Positions 34,642 to 41,137 of a stretch of DNA of 64,000 nucleotides are shown piece after piece. The DNA lies in IMG/VR virus record IMGVR_UViG_3300032291_003063, positions 1 to 64,000 of that record, one strand, 5' to 3'. Positions within the stretch are counted from its first letter, which is position 1; each line of letters begins with the position of its first letter. The notes below the pieces were generated by a model. It saw nothing but the letters and a program-made list of their open reading frames with translations. It made no database searches and had not been told where the DNA came from. The translations under genes and the position numbers were made by a program. The stretch comes from a virus.

Positions 34642-34833
34642 TTAGTCACCTCCTAGGCGGTGCTGGATTTCATTAATTCGTTGGTTAAAATACTTGAGCA
34701 CATCTTCTAGTGCCCACCGCTCGTCATCAGCTAGATTGTTATCTGTCTGATTATCATAGTCAGCTTGCAAAAGCTGAGTAATTTTAAAAGCAATCTGCGC
34801 TCGTTCGTGAACAAAGACGTTTAGAGTTACCAT
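34642..34833 (-). CDS. Small hypothetical protein
   Basis: 63 residues, helical and acidic (ERAQIAFKITQLLQADYDN, then DDERWALEDVLKYFNQR). It follows the next upstream small gene by two bases, so both are co-transcribed inside the tRNA cluster. No family recognised. Confidence 0.6.
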   Translation of the reverse strand: MVTLNVFVHERAQIAFKITQLLQADYDNQTDNNLADDERWALEDVLKYFNQRINEIQHRLGGD

Positions 34834-34835
34834 GT

Positions 34836-35066
34836 CTACGCTACTGATTGTGAATTCCCCTTATGGGTATAAATACCATTGACAAGAAAACCAAGTAATC
34901 TTAGGTCTCTATGATTTTTAAATACCTGAGACTTTAGCGGTCCCCTCAAACGAGCGTATGCTTTGTCGAAGTCTACAACTTCCTCATCCCAATAGCCATA
35001 GAAATACTTAAGTCTATGGTTGGTATGCTCTCTAAGCAATGCGTTTTTCTCAATTTGAGAATCCAT
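34836..35066 (-). CDS. Small hypothetical protein
   Basis: 76 residues (MDSQIEKNALLREH, YGYWDEEVVDFDKAYARLRG). The ATG overlaps the -10 box of the promoter at 35065-35092, so its mRNA must come from further upstream, or the true start lies later. Family unknown. Confidence 0.55.
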   Translation of the reverse strand: MDSQIEKNALLREHTNHRLKYFYGYWDEEVVDFDKAYARLRGPLKSQVFKNHRDLRLLGFLVNGIYTHKGNSQSVA

Positions 35067-35092
35067 TATACTTTACTTTCCGAAAAAGTCAA
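35065..35092 (-). promoter_or_regulatory. Sigma70 promoter within tRNA cluster
   Basis: TTGACT, 16 bp, TATAAT; it lies just 3' of tRNA-Ser(TGA) and drives the downstream tRNA group. Confidence 0.72.
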
Positions 35093-35100
35093 GAACTATT

Positions 35101-35190
35101 TGGAGGAAGGCTGGTAGTGTCGATCTCCATACCGGTTAAAGTACCACCTGTTTTCAAGACAGGGCTGAGGGCCGCCTCAGTTAACCTTCC
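35101..35190 (-). tRNA. tRNA-Ser(TGA)
   Basis: Class II, acceptor GGAAGGT/GCCTTCC, anticodon stem CCTGT/ACAGG with loop CTTGAAA, CCA encoded. The T stem is imperfect, with ATCGACA in place of TTCGANN. Confidence 0.82.
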
Positions 35191-35228
35191 ATATTTAGTG
35201 TGGAACAGTCCCCGCTGCTCTGTATTAC

Positions 35229-35316
35229 TGTTTGGTCACTGGGGTTTCATAGAGGTCGCGCCCGCATTCCAGGGTGGCCGACGTCGATCAGCCTCTATCT
35301 CTTCACTATCCAAACA
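35229..35316. ncRNA. Closed-stem structured RNA between tRNA-Trp and tRNA-Ser
   Basis: TGTTTGG (35229-35235) pairs with CCAAACA (35310-35316); inside, ATAGAGG (35249-35255) pairs with CCTCTAT (35292-35298) and encloses GC-rich sequence. About 88 bases, no ORF. Confidence 0.45.
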
Positions 35317-35326
35317 AACCACAAAT

Positions 35327-35401
35327 TGGCACAAGTGGTAGGAATTGAACCTACTTCTCAAGGTTTTGGAGACCCGCGGATTTCCGTTTTCCTTCACTTG
35401 T
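35327..35401 (-). tRNA. tRNA-Trp(CCA)
   Basis: Acceptor ACAAGTG/CACTTGT, anticodon loop CTCCAAA, T stem GTAGG/CCTAC, CCA encoded. Confidence 0.88.
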
Positions 35402-35402
35402 A

Positions 35403-35477
35403 TGGCTGGCTAGGTAGGAATCGAACCTACAACCACTCGGTTAACAGCCGAGAGCTCTACCGTTAAGCTACTAACCA
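35403..35477 (-). tRNA. tRNA-Asn(GTT)
   Basis: Acceptor TGGTTAG/CTAGCCA, anticodon stem CTCGG/CCGAG with loop CTGTTAA, T stem GTAGG/CCTAC, CCA encoded. Confidence 0.92.
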
Positions 35478-35484
35478 AAAAACT

Positions 35485-35566
35485 TGGTGCGGGTGAGAGG
35501 ATTCGAACCTCCACGGTCGCCCGCCAGATTCTAAGTCTGGTGCGTCTACCATTTCGCCACACCCGC
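35485..35566 (-). tRNA. tRNA-Leu(TAG)
   Basis: Class II, acceptor GCGGGTG/CACCCGC, anticodon stem CCAGA/TCTGG with loop CTTAGAA, CCA encoded. Confidence 0.92.
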
Positions 35567-35576
35567 ATAATATATA

Positions 35577-35710
35577 TTTACTCGCCGTAACTTGTATCTC
35601 ATATAAAGTTACTGATACTAACTGAATTAGTACTGCTACAGACATCGGACTCGATAGCTCGGATTGAGAATAAAGACTATCTTTAGGGTCACTGTACACA
35701 CACGAGTAAA
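35577..35710 (-). ncRNA. Multi-helix structured RNA upstream of tRNA-Leu
   Basis: An 8-bp closing stem (TTTACTCG / CGAGTAAA) spans 134 bases. Inside on the minus strand are AAAGA-TAG-TCTTT, ACTAA-TTCAG-TTAGT and GTAACTT-N12-AAGTTAC. It is transcribed from the promoter at 35805-35833. No credible ORF. Confidence 0.5.
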
Positions 35711-35719
35711 ACTGTAAGG

Positions 35720-35812
35720 GGTAGTATATTTATATGTAACTGCGCCCCAAACCTCGCGCTATGTTACTAGCCAAGCCTATAGCTTGTCTCCCTCAAGAAA
35801 AAACATACTACC
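35720..35812 (-). ncRNA. Inverted-repeat-bounded leader with two internal hairpins
   Basis: GGTAGTAT / ATACTACC bound 93 bases; inside are CAAGC-TATAG-GCTTG and GTAAC ... GTTAC enclosing GCGC-N10-GCGC. One arm overlaps the -10 box of the promoter, so the repeat may act on DNA (operator) rather than in RNA. Confidence 0.4.
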
Positions 35813-35833
35813 ACATTAGAGCATGAAAGTCAA
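35805..35833 (-). promoter_or_regulatory. Sigma70 promoter within tRNA cluster
   Basis: TTGACT, 17 bp, TAGTAT, just downstream of tRNA-Ala. Confidence 0.7.
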
Positions 35834-35842
35834 GAACTTTTT

Positions 35843-35918
35843 TGGTGGAGACTGCCGGGATCGAACCGGCCGCCTTCTGCGTGCAAAGCAGACGCTCTAC
35901 CAAATGAGCTAAATCCCC
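35843..35918 (-). tRNA. tRNA-Ala(TGC)
   Basis: Acceptor GGGGATT/AGTCTCC, anticodon stem TCTGC/GCAGA with loop TTTGCAC, T stem GCCGG/CCGGC, CCA encoded. Confidence 0.92.
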
Positions 35919-36058
35919 ATATCAGGAACTGGATACTTAGGCTTTCGTGAGGGGGCAGGCATAAACCTAACCTGCCTCCGCCTCTTAAAAGCCTTCTTGT
36001 CTTCTAGAATTGTGGTAAAGACATAAATACCAGAGTTAGTAAAACTAATGTAAGTCAC
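35909..36058 (-). CDS. Tiny basic protein coupled to upstream gene
   Basis: 49 codons from GTG 36058, whose bases overlap the stop of the upstream gene (GTGA). Translation begins MTYISFTNSGIYVFTT and continues with a basic KKAFKRRRQVRF part. It ends inside the first bases of tRNA-Ala. The coupling and composition favour a real gene, but it is short. Confidence 0.45.
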   Translation of the reverse strand: MTYISFTNSGIYVFTTILEDKKAFKRRRQVRFMPAPSRKPKYPVPDMGI

Positions 36059-36288
36059 TTCTTCCAATTTCCCCAGTATTCATTGGCACGAACACGGATA
36101 AACGGCTTATTCTTTGCAGTCGTAGGAACAGTAAGCCAAGGATTTTGACCGTTGCGCCAAGCGTCAATCTTGTTGCCTAGAACAGATACCGTAGACCGCT
36201 CGGCACGAAGCGCTTGCCTCATTCCGTTGGTCATAGCCGAGTGAATCCCAGCAGACTTATACTTCTTCCTTGTTCTCTTCTTACCCAT
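36055..36288 (-). CDS. Small basic hypothetical protein
   Basis: 77 residues, strongly basic N-terminus (MGKKRTRKKYKSAGIHSAM) and RQALRAERSTVSVLGNKIDAW. A TAAGGAG site six bases before the ATG supports the start. Possibly nucleic-acid-binding; family not recognised. Confidence 0.6.
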   Translation of the reverse strand: MGKKRTRKKYKSAGIHSAMTNGMRQALRAERSTVSVLGNKIDAWRNGQNPWLTVPTTAKNKPFIRVRANEYWGNWKK

Positions 36289-36298
36289 CAGTCTCTCC

Positions 36299-36454
36299 TT
36301 ACGAAATTGAGTCTTGTATTTTTACTATACCAAAAACAGTTAGTGCATATAGTAATATCATTGGTATTACTATAGGAAAAGTATAAATAAAATACCCTAG
36401 ACAAACTACAAAGGGCGAAACACAAGCTAGTCCAATTAAAAGATTCTTATTCAT
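36299..36454 (-). CDS. Small two-helix membrane protein
   Basis: 51 residues from ATG 36454 (MNKNLLIGLACVSPFVVCLGY), with GGAG seven bases upstream. Two hydrophobic segments fill most of the protein. The open frame further upstream runs into tRNA-Val and is not coding. Function unknown. Confidence 0.6.
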   Translation of the reverse strand: MNKNLLIGLACVSPFVVCLGYFIYTFPIVIPMILLYALTVFGIVKIQDSIS

Positions 36455-36469
36455 TTTTGCTCCAAAAAG

Positions 36470-36544
36470 TGGTACCCGAAGACGGGATCGAACCGCCGAC
36501 ATTCTCGGTGTAAACGAGACGCTCTACCTCTGAGCTATTCGGGC
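36470..36544 (-). tRNA. tRNA-Val(TAC)
   Basis: Acceptor GCCCGAA/TTCGGGT, anticodon stem TCTCG/CGAGA with loop TTTACAC, CCA encoded. Confidence 0.92.
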
Positions 36545-36550
36545 ATTTCA

Positions 36551-36725
36551 AGAAATATACTCAGGACCCTTATACTACATGACCTGTGCCAAGTTGGTTC
36601 CCCGCTACGCCAAATCTCCAAGTTCAATCTCGGGATATTATTTTCTATTCGTCAAAATAGAGCGCGGTAGTCTTTTCGTTACCTAAATCTTGTTGACGCA
36701 AGTTTAAGCACTAGAGTATATTTCT
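36551..36725. ncRNA. 175-nt RNA closed by a perfect 12-bp stem
   Basis: AGAAATATACTC at 36551-36562 is perfectly complementary to GAGTATATTTCT at 36714-36725. The interior has CTATT-TTGACG-AATAG and pairing between CTTGG/CCAAG-type blocks but no ORF. It fills the gap between tRNA-Leu(TAA) and tRNA-Val, like the T4 stable RNAs that lie among its tRNAs (established for T4; homology not claimed). Confidence 0.6.
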
Positions 36726-36743
36726 AAAAATGCCATAAAAAAT

Positions 36744-36825
36744 TGGTACGGGCAGCCGGGGTCGAACCGGCACTCCTAAGAAGCGGATTTTAAGTCCGCC
36801 GCGTCTGCCTTTCCGCCATGCCCGC
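36744..36825 (-). tRNA. tRNA-Leu(TAA)
   Basis: Class II, acceptor GCGGGCA/TGCCCGT, anticodon stem GCGGA/TCCGC with loop CTTAAAA, T stem GCCGG/CCGGC, CCA encoded. Confidence 0.92.
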
Positions 36826-37011
36826 TTAATATGCTTTAAACCAGTCAATCACTTCACTAATAGAATTAAGAAAATAAGCTTTCTGCCTCGTTTCTTCTGC
36901 TGGGTTAAAAGACCAGATTGCAGTATTTTCCTCAATAACCATTCTTCGCGCATTACGAAGGGCCTGCAGGACGATCTGGTCCGTAATATCGTCGTTGATT
37001 TCAATTTGCAT
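36826..37011 (-). CDS. Small hypothetical protein
   Basis: 61 residues from ATG 37011 (MQIEINDDITDQIV), preceded by GGGGAAC; the in-frame ATG at 37023 lies in front of that site. ARRMVIEENTAIWSFNPAEE is typical of small phage helical proteins. It overlaps the upstream gene, so they are coupled. Confidence 0.6.
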   Translation of the reverse strand: MQIEINDDITDQIVLQALRNARRMVIEENTAIWSFNPAEETRQKAYFLNSISEVIDWFKAY

Positions 37012-37255
37012 TTTGTTCCCCATTTACAGGCGTCCAACCAAGGTAAGCACTAGCCAAAATCCACAAGTATCCTTCGGCAAGAGCCGCATCATAACCCGCT
37101 TGGTAGCCTTCTGCTCGGTAGCGAATGGCGGGGCTATAGTCTGCATGGCCGGCATCAATTCCGGCTTGCGAGTAAATTCTATGAAGATGCGGGTCTTGGC
37201 TTCTAGCCCACACATAGGCGGGAGTTTCTACTGGATTATAACAATATTGCAACAT
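37001..37255 (-). CDS. Small hypothetical protein
   Basis: 84 residues with GGAG seven bases upstream and a promoter at 37281-37309. The region GIDAGHADYSPAIRYRAEGYQAGYDAALAEGY (positions about 33-63, quoted in part) is the G-x-x-x-G-Y-x-x-G-Y-D pattern common in small phage proteins of unknown role. Confidence 0.65.
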   Translation of the reverse strand: MLQYCYNPVETPAYVWARSQDPHLHRIYSQAGIDAGHADYSPAIRYRAEGYQAGYDAALAEGYLWILASAYLGWTPVNGEQNAN

Positions 37256-37280
37256 CGCTCGACTCCCTTATTGTCTAAAT

Positions 37281-37309
37281 ATTATAGGGGAGCCGGGCGC
37301 AAAAGTCAA
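37281..37309 (-). promoter_or_regulatory. Sigma70 promoter
   Basis: TTGACT, 17 bp, TATAAT in front of the small gene at 37001-37255; it overlaps the end of the SpeD-like gene region. Confidence 0.78.
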
Positions 37310-37312
37310 GAA

Positions 37313-37693
37313 CTAAATTTCTTCAATTAGACCATATTCTCGGTCAAGAAATTTCCAGGACACATTGGTCGGCTCAAGACACTCCAGCTCGCTAAAGATA
37401 AGAGACTTATCAAAGTGCCCACAGGTGTATACGTCAAGCTGCATAAGTCCGGTTTCTTCCCAGAAGTGCACCGCAATGTGTGAAGTCTCGATAATGACCA
37501 CACCAGTGCACCCAATGTTGCCCTCTACGTTGTCAACGCGAGCAACGTGTGGTCCGCTAAGAATTCGCATTCCGATAACATTTACCAGATGACGAAGCCA
37601 CTCCTTAACCCACGCCGGGTTGTCGGGGCAGTAGCCGAGTTCGGCTCGAACAATAAGATGCTTATGAACTAAGTTTGTCAAGTTTGATTCCAT
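37313..37693 (-). CDS. SpeD/AdoMet decarboxylase-like pyruvoyl enzyme
   Basis: 126 residues from ATG 37693 (MESNLTNLVHKHLIVRAE), inside the end of the upstream gene. The core IIETSHIAVHFWEETG matches the (E)SHxxxHxW region of S-adenosylmethionine decarboxylases, in which the Ser becomes the pyruvoyl group, and LDVYTCG matches the catalytic Cys strand. The residue before the Ser is Thr rather than the usual Glu. Some SpeD homologues use other amino acids as substrate, so activity cannot be fixed from sequence. A polyamine role would help DNA packaging or translation. Confidence 0.75.
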   Translation of the reverse strand: MESNLTNLVHKHLIVRAELGYCPDNPAWVKEWLRHLVNVIGMRILSGPHVARVDNVEGNIGCTGVVIIETSHIAVHFWEETGLMQLDVYTCGHFDKSLIFSELECLEPTNVSWKFLDREYGLIEEI

Positions 37694-38354
37694 ATTCTTG
37701 AAGGTGAGTGAGTTTACCAAGATCGTATGCGTAGGCGTAGGCAAAATGCCCACCAGTCTGAATACCCGCAAAACGGGGCGGAACATCTTCCATTCGTTCC
37801 GTTACAAAAACTCTATAACAAGGAGTTTCATAGTTCCCGGAAATACCGGGATTTTTAGCTAGATAGGCCTCGTCTAGCACAGCCTCAATTCGGCAAGGTG
37901 CATGGTACTTTGCAGACCAAGCAATTTCACCCTTCTCAAATGAGTCCGAAATACAATTATCAGGAAGAAGGGACTTTCTAAAGCGTTCGTCTCCAGTGGG
38001 ACGACGAGGAACACCAATACGCTCCAGAATGTGACTAACAAATGCTCCGCCTCTGTACAGACGCTGAGCAATTTCTGTGACACCTTCTCCGGCCAGATAA
38101 AGCTCAATAATGCTTTGAATCTCGGTCGGGTCCGCAGGCTTACCACGGTTCTTTTCACGACGCATAGCCTCATAGGCCTTTTCGGCCTTATGTTCCTCGA
38201 TAATTCTAGCCAGTCGAGAAGGGTTCTCGTTGATGTTTAGAATTCCATAGGCTTCCTTCTTGGTGATCGGCTTTGGGCCTTCGAGCAGTTTAATAACGTG
38301 CTCGATATTAGCTTTCGTCAGCTTTTCGTGTGCTTGTACCTTGATCTTTTTCAA
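37662..38354 (-). CDS. HTH-containing hypothetical protein
   Basis: 230 residues. A helical N-terminus (HVIKLLEGPKPITKKEAYGIL) and a clear helix-turn-helix (YLAGEGVTEIAQRLYRGG, then VSHILERIGVP) are followed by a C-terminal beta domain (EGEIAWSAKYHAPC-like, TPCYRVFVTE). DNA binding is likely for the N-terminal half; the role is unknown. Confidence 0.6.
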   Translation of the reverse strand: MKKIKVQAHEKLTKANIEHVIKLLEGPKPITKKEAYGILNINENPSRLARIIEEHKAEKAYEAMRREKNRGKPADPTEIQSIIELYLAGEGVTEIAQRLYRGGAFVSHILERIGVPRRPTGDERFRKSLLPDNCISDSFEKGEIAWSAKYHAPCRIEAVLDEAYLAKNPGISGNYETPCYRVFVTERMEDVPPRFAGIQTGGHFAYAYAYDLGKLTHLQEYGIKLDKLSS

Positions 38355-38823
38355 GTTTATCTTCCAATTTAAACATCAAACAGCAAATAGCGTGCGCTAG
38401 TGTATCAATATGCGACTCTTCATCGACTGCATTTTGATCAATCATATGATCGGCAATATGCCTAAGAGCAGCAGCGGTATACCGCGCTTGAAGATCACTG
38501 ACTCGTTTCCAGTTACCAGGAGCATACTTTGAGGCCCCAAAACTTAGCACCTTAGCAACCTCAACTAAAGCACGCGGAGGCAGTAAATCCATGCGAGGCT
38601 TTTCGGAATCATACTTAACCCCTGCAACGCCTCCGGAACCTCCCCCGCCCACATACCCGGGCGTAGCCTGGGCAGGGCCTGTAATCCCAGAATTACTATG
38701 CACTGGCAAGGTTTGGGCGTTCAGATAGCCGGCCCACAATCGCTCTGCGTTCATGCCCAGGCGGTCGCAGGCCGCCCGCACGTCTGCTGGTATTGGTTGT
38801 ACTACTTGTATCATTGCCACCAC
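38308..38823 (-). CDS. dATP/dGTP diphosphohydrolase-like protein (PF18909-type)
   Basis: 171 residues. The signature KPRMDLLPPRALVEVAKVLSFGASKYAPGNW (positions about 75-105, quoted in part), then TAAALRHIADHM and DEESHIDTLAHAICC matches the phage family annotated as dATP/dGTP diphosphohydrolase N-terminal domain. Related enzymes supply dGMP in Z-base phages, but many phages without Z-DNA also carry the domain, and no PurZ is visible here. The N-terminal 65 residues are low-complexity (GGGGSGGVAG). Confidence 0.7.
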   Translation of the reverse strand: MVAMIQVVQPIPADVRAACDRLGMNAERLWAGYLNAQTLPVHSNSGITGPAQATPGYVGGGGSGGVAGVKYDSEKPRMDLLPPRALVEVAKVLSFGASKYAPGNWKRVSDLQARYTAAALRHIADHMIDQNAVDEESHIDTLAHAICCLMFKLEDKLEKDQGTSTRKADES

Positions 38824-39272
38824 ACTACTAGGGACTCTCTGATCCCGGTTAATACAGGTTGAACTCTATGCTCAACATTAGGAAAGAATACGGCACGCCC
38901 AGCTCTCTTTTTCAGATGCGAGTCCCGAAACTCTAGTCTACCACCAGTAAAATTATCATTGAGTAATAGAGAGCAGGACATAAGCCGTCCATCTGTGTGC
39001 CACCCGTAAAAGTCCCCTGGGTGGTACGTAGAGAGCTGTATATGGTCATTGATACGGAGAACACGATCAATGCCAAGTTGGGCCTGTGATTGGCGGCCGT
39101 ATTCTTGCATAATCCTGAACACATTCGGAAACTCGTCACGCTTGATAAAGCGTACTTCGCCTCTTCGAAGGTCTGGAATTTCAACTGGCTTGCCGTCCTT
39201 TAGGACGGCAGCACGTTGCGGTTGGATTTTATCCTTAAGGGCTAGAAAGTCCCGATACTCCGGAATATTCAT
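38811..39272 (-). CDS. 2OG-Fe(II) oxygenase
   Basis: 153 residues. The H-x-D is in FYGWHTDGR, the distal His in NVEHRVQPV and the 2OG-binding Arg in TGIRESLVVWW. SCSLLLNDNFTGGRLEF is the usual core strand pair. It lies between two DNA-linked genes and overlaps both by a few bases, which favours a nucleotide, DNA or tRNA substrate, but this is inference. Confidence 0.8.
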   Translation of the reverse strand: MNIPEYRDFLALKDKIQPQRAAVLKDGKPVEIPDLRRGEVRFIKRDEFPNVFRIMQEYGRQSQAQLGIDRVLRINDHIQLSTYHPGDFYGWHTDGRLMSCSLLLNDNFTGGRLEFRDSHLKKRAGRAVFFPNVEHRVQPVLTGIRESLVVWWQ

Positions 39273-39826
39273 CTACTGATCCTTCCATTTTGAGCCTCCA
39301 CTAGTGAATCGTCCCACCAGAAAGGCTTGTCTCGGTACTTCCAAGTTGCAAAGGGACCTTTGTCTAGCATATAGAACAATCTATACGAGGCAATGTGATC
39401 ATCGGACTTAAGTTCGTCTGGCATAGCCTGTGCAAATGGAGTAAGCCCGAGCCGCGGAATATTGGGCTCGGGAAGACGATTTACCACTTCCAGGGATTTG
39501 TGAGACTTGCCACCATAACGATAGCCATACTCAGAATTAAGGGCATTAGCATAGCAATGAAGCCACTCGAAGTTGTCTAGACTAGCACGTGCCCAGATGG
39601 CACAAGGATGGTTGTAGTGAGTAATGCCGTAGAAATCTTTGGTGATAAGCTCTTGCGTCTGCTTTTTTTCGTCTGGAGTAATCTTGCGAGGAAAAAAACC
39701 TACTTGACTAATCCAGTGTGCAGAGCAAAGAAGCTGTGCGGCTTCTAGTGGCATCTTGACAATATGCTTGTCGATGTGATACTCTGCACAGGTATCGAAA
39801 TCTTCGTCTAGTACAAAAATATTCAT
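39269..39826 (-). CDS. Pyrimidine-dimer glycosylase-like protein (T4 DenV relative)
   Basis: 185 residues. MNIFVLDEDFDTCAEYHIDKHIVKMPLEAAQLL (quoted in part up to 20: DKHIVKMPLEAAQLLCSAH), then HYNHPCAIWARASLDNFEWL and EYGYRYGGKSHKS are hallmarks of a widespread phage family often annotated as pyrimidine dimer DNA glycosylase. Repair activity is not proven for this branch. Its ATG sits five bases after a -10 box, so the mRNA is probably leaderless. Confidence 0.65.
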   Translation of the reverse strand: MNIFVLDEDFDTCAEYHIDKHIVKMPLEAAQLLCSAHWISQVGFFPRKITPDEKKQTQELITKDFYGITHYNHPCAIWARASLDNFEWLHCYANALNSEYGYRYGGKSHKSLEVVNRLPEPNIPRLGLTPFAQAMPDELKSDDHIASYRLFYMLDKGPFATWKYRDKPFWWDDSLVEAQNGRISR

Positions 39827-39831
39827 AATGT

Positions 39832-39859
39832 ATTATACATCAAAAGCTGAAAATGTCAA
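39832..39859 (-). promoter_or_regulatory. Sigma70 promoter, leaderless arrangement
   Basis: TTGACA, 16 bp, TATAAT, ending five bases before the ATG at 39826, with no Shine-Dalgarno sequence. Confidence 0.8.
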
Positions 39860-39893
39860 GGAATAAAATAGGGCTCCCTATGCGGAAGCCCTA
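39860..39893 (-). terminator. Terminator after tRNA-Thr
   Basis: Minus strand GGGCTTCC-GCATA-GGGAGCCC followed by TATTTTATT; separates tRNA-Thr from the downstream promoter. Confidence 0.8.
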
Positions 39894-39896
39894 ATA

Positions 39897-39972
39897 TGGT
39901 GCTGGTTGCAGGAATCGAACCCACGGCATCCACGTTACAAAGGTGGCGCTCTACCTACTGAGCTAAACCAGC
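39897..39972 (-). tRNA. tRNA-Thr(TGT)
   Basis: Acceptor GCTGGTT/AACCAGC, anticodon loop TTTGTAA (one C-C mismatch at the top of the stem), T loop TTCGATT, CCA encoded. It is separated from the main cluster by about 3 kb. Confidence 0.88.
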
Positions 39973-39973
39973 A

Positions 39974-40276
39974 TTAAGTATTAGTTGCTTCGCAAGCTTT
40001 ATATACGGCAGCGCTGAATTCCGTAACCATCTTTTGCTTATCAGTTACGATAGGAATTCTATATGCAGCTACCTGAATAGTTAGCATGTTAGCAATAGTA
40101 GTCCCCGACATGCTTCTTGAAAAGCTAGTGGTAAATGCGTCAATCATGTCTAGAAATGACGTACCACTTTGACGTTCTGCCATAACAAAGTCAGCGTAAG
40201 CTGCCTGTGCTCTACACACCGGGTTTGCCGCTGCTGGAGTTGCAAAAAGAACAGCGGCTAGAATATACTTTAGCAT
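39974..40276 (-). CDS. Small exported protein with signal peptide
   Basis: 100 residues from ATG 40276 (MLKYILAAVLFATPAAANPVC), a clear Sec signal with AxA cleavage site. The mature protein is helical with two Cys (PVCRAQ, YKACEAT), which could form a disulfide in the periplasm. The in-frame extension upstream overlaps the phosphoesterase gene and is not needed. Function unknown. Confidence 0.7.
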   Translation of the reverse strand: MLKYILAAVLFATPAAANPVCRAQAAYADFVMAERQSGTSFLDMIDAFTTSFSRSMSGTTIANMLTIQVAAYRIPIVTDKQKMVTEFSAAVYKACEATNT

Positions 40277-40277
40277 T

Positions 40278-41090
40278 TTAAATCTCGATAAGTTGAAGTG
40301 AAAAGTTTTTATGGTTAGGATCGAAGCCAGAGTAGCCACGAGGGTTACAAGCTACAATTGTATTTCCCATGGTGTAAGTTACGGGATCGTGCATGTGCCC
40401 ATGAGTCCACAAAGCAATCTGTGGGTGATCTAGAATGAATTCCGACAGGTCACTATGGTATCCGCCATTCATAATAGTTTCGTTGGCGTATGCAGCATTA
40501 ATACTAAGTGCTGTAGGTGCATGATGCGTAACTACAACGTACTTTCCGGGAGCCTCAAGAGCCTTTGTAAAGTACTCTAGAGTCTTCTCATGTTCTGCCA
40601 CTGCATCGTGAGGAGAGAAGGCTCCCTCTTGCGTCTTAATTCGCCTAAAATCATTCATCATGTTTTTGATGGCGTAAATAGTGTGCGGGTCTCTCTTATT
40701 CATGTCAGTCCAAAGTGTGGCCCCTAGAAAAGTAATCCCATCAATCACAACGCTACTGTTTTGTAGAAAGTGAATATTTGGGTACCTAGAAGCTTCTTCG
40801 GCTAGCCAGTCATAAGCGTCTGGAAATACACCCCCATAAAACTCATGGTTGCCAGCAACCAAAATTACATGTCGATACATATAACTGACACGCTTTAGAA
40901 AGTCTATAAAGCGAACATAATGTCCTTGATCTTTACCACCGTAAAGGGTAGCGTGTCCTCCTGGCTTCCAATCGTTTAAAGGACGAGCAACCATAATATC
41001 TCCAGATAGAATGAGAACGTCAGCCTCCAGCTTAGGAAGCACAATATCTCCAAACTCTAGGTGAAAGTCTGAACCTAATGCAATTTTCAT
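40278..41090 (-). CDS. Calcineurin-like metallophosphoesterase
   Basis: 270 residues. All metal motifs are visible: LGSDFHLEF (D-x-H), ILSGDIMVA, VAGNHEFYG, VVTHHAPT and WTHGHMHDP. It hydrolyses phosphoester bonds; the substrate could be a nucleotide, cyclic nucleotide or RNA end and is not defined. Conserved in many phages near RNA or nucleotide genes. Confidence 0.85.
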   Translation of the reverse strand: MKIALGSDFHLEFGDIVLPKLEADVLILSGDIMVARPLNDWKPGGHATLYGGKDQGHYVRFIDFLKRVSYMYRHVILVAGNHEFYGGVFPDAYDWLAEEASRYPNIHFLQNSSVVIDGITFLGATLWTDMNKRDPHTIYAIKNMMNDFRRIKTQEGAFSPHDAVAEHEKTLEYFTKALEAPGKYVVVTHHAPTALSINAAYANETIMNGGYHSDLSEFILDHPQIALWTHGHMHDPVTYTMGNTIVACNPRGYSGFDPNHKNFSLQLIEI

Positions 41091-41103
41091 TTTTCTACCC
41101 TGT

Positions 41104-41137
41104 CAAAAATAGCCCTTAGCCGGGAAGGCTAAGGGCT
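41104..41137 (-). terminator. Terminator of tmRNA gene
   Basis: AGCCCTTAGCC-TTCCC-GGCTAAGGGCT followed by ATTTTTGACA on the minus strand, an 11-bp perfect stem. Confidence 0.92.

Noticed and set aside
35463-35699. Minus-strand 78-codon frame ending GEMVDAPDLESGGRPWRF
   Set aside because: It is a translation of tRNA-Leu(TAG) and its structured leader; such GEMVDA-type frames are known artefacts of tRNA genes.
38308-38823. Idea of a Z-base (diaminopurine) genome
   Set aside because: The diphosphohydrolase-like domain alone is not diagnostic; no PurZ or DatZ is visible in this window, and the polymerase cannot be assigned to the DpoZ group by eye.
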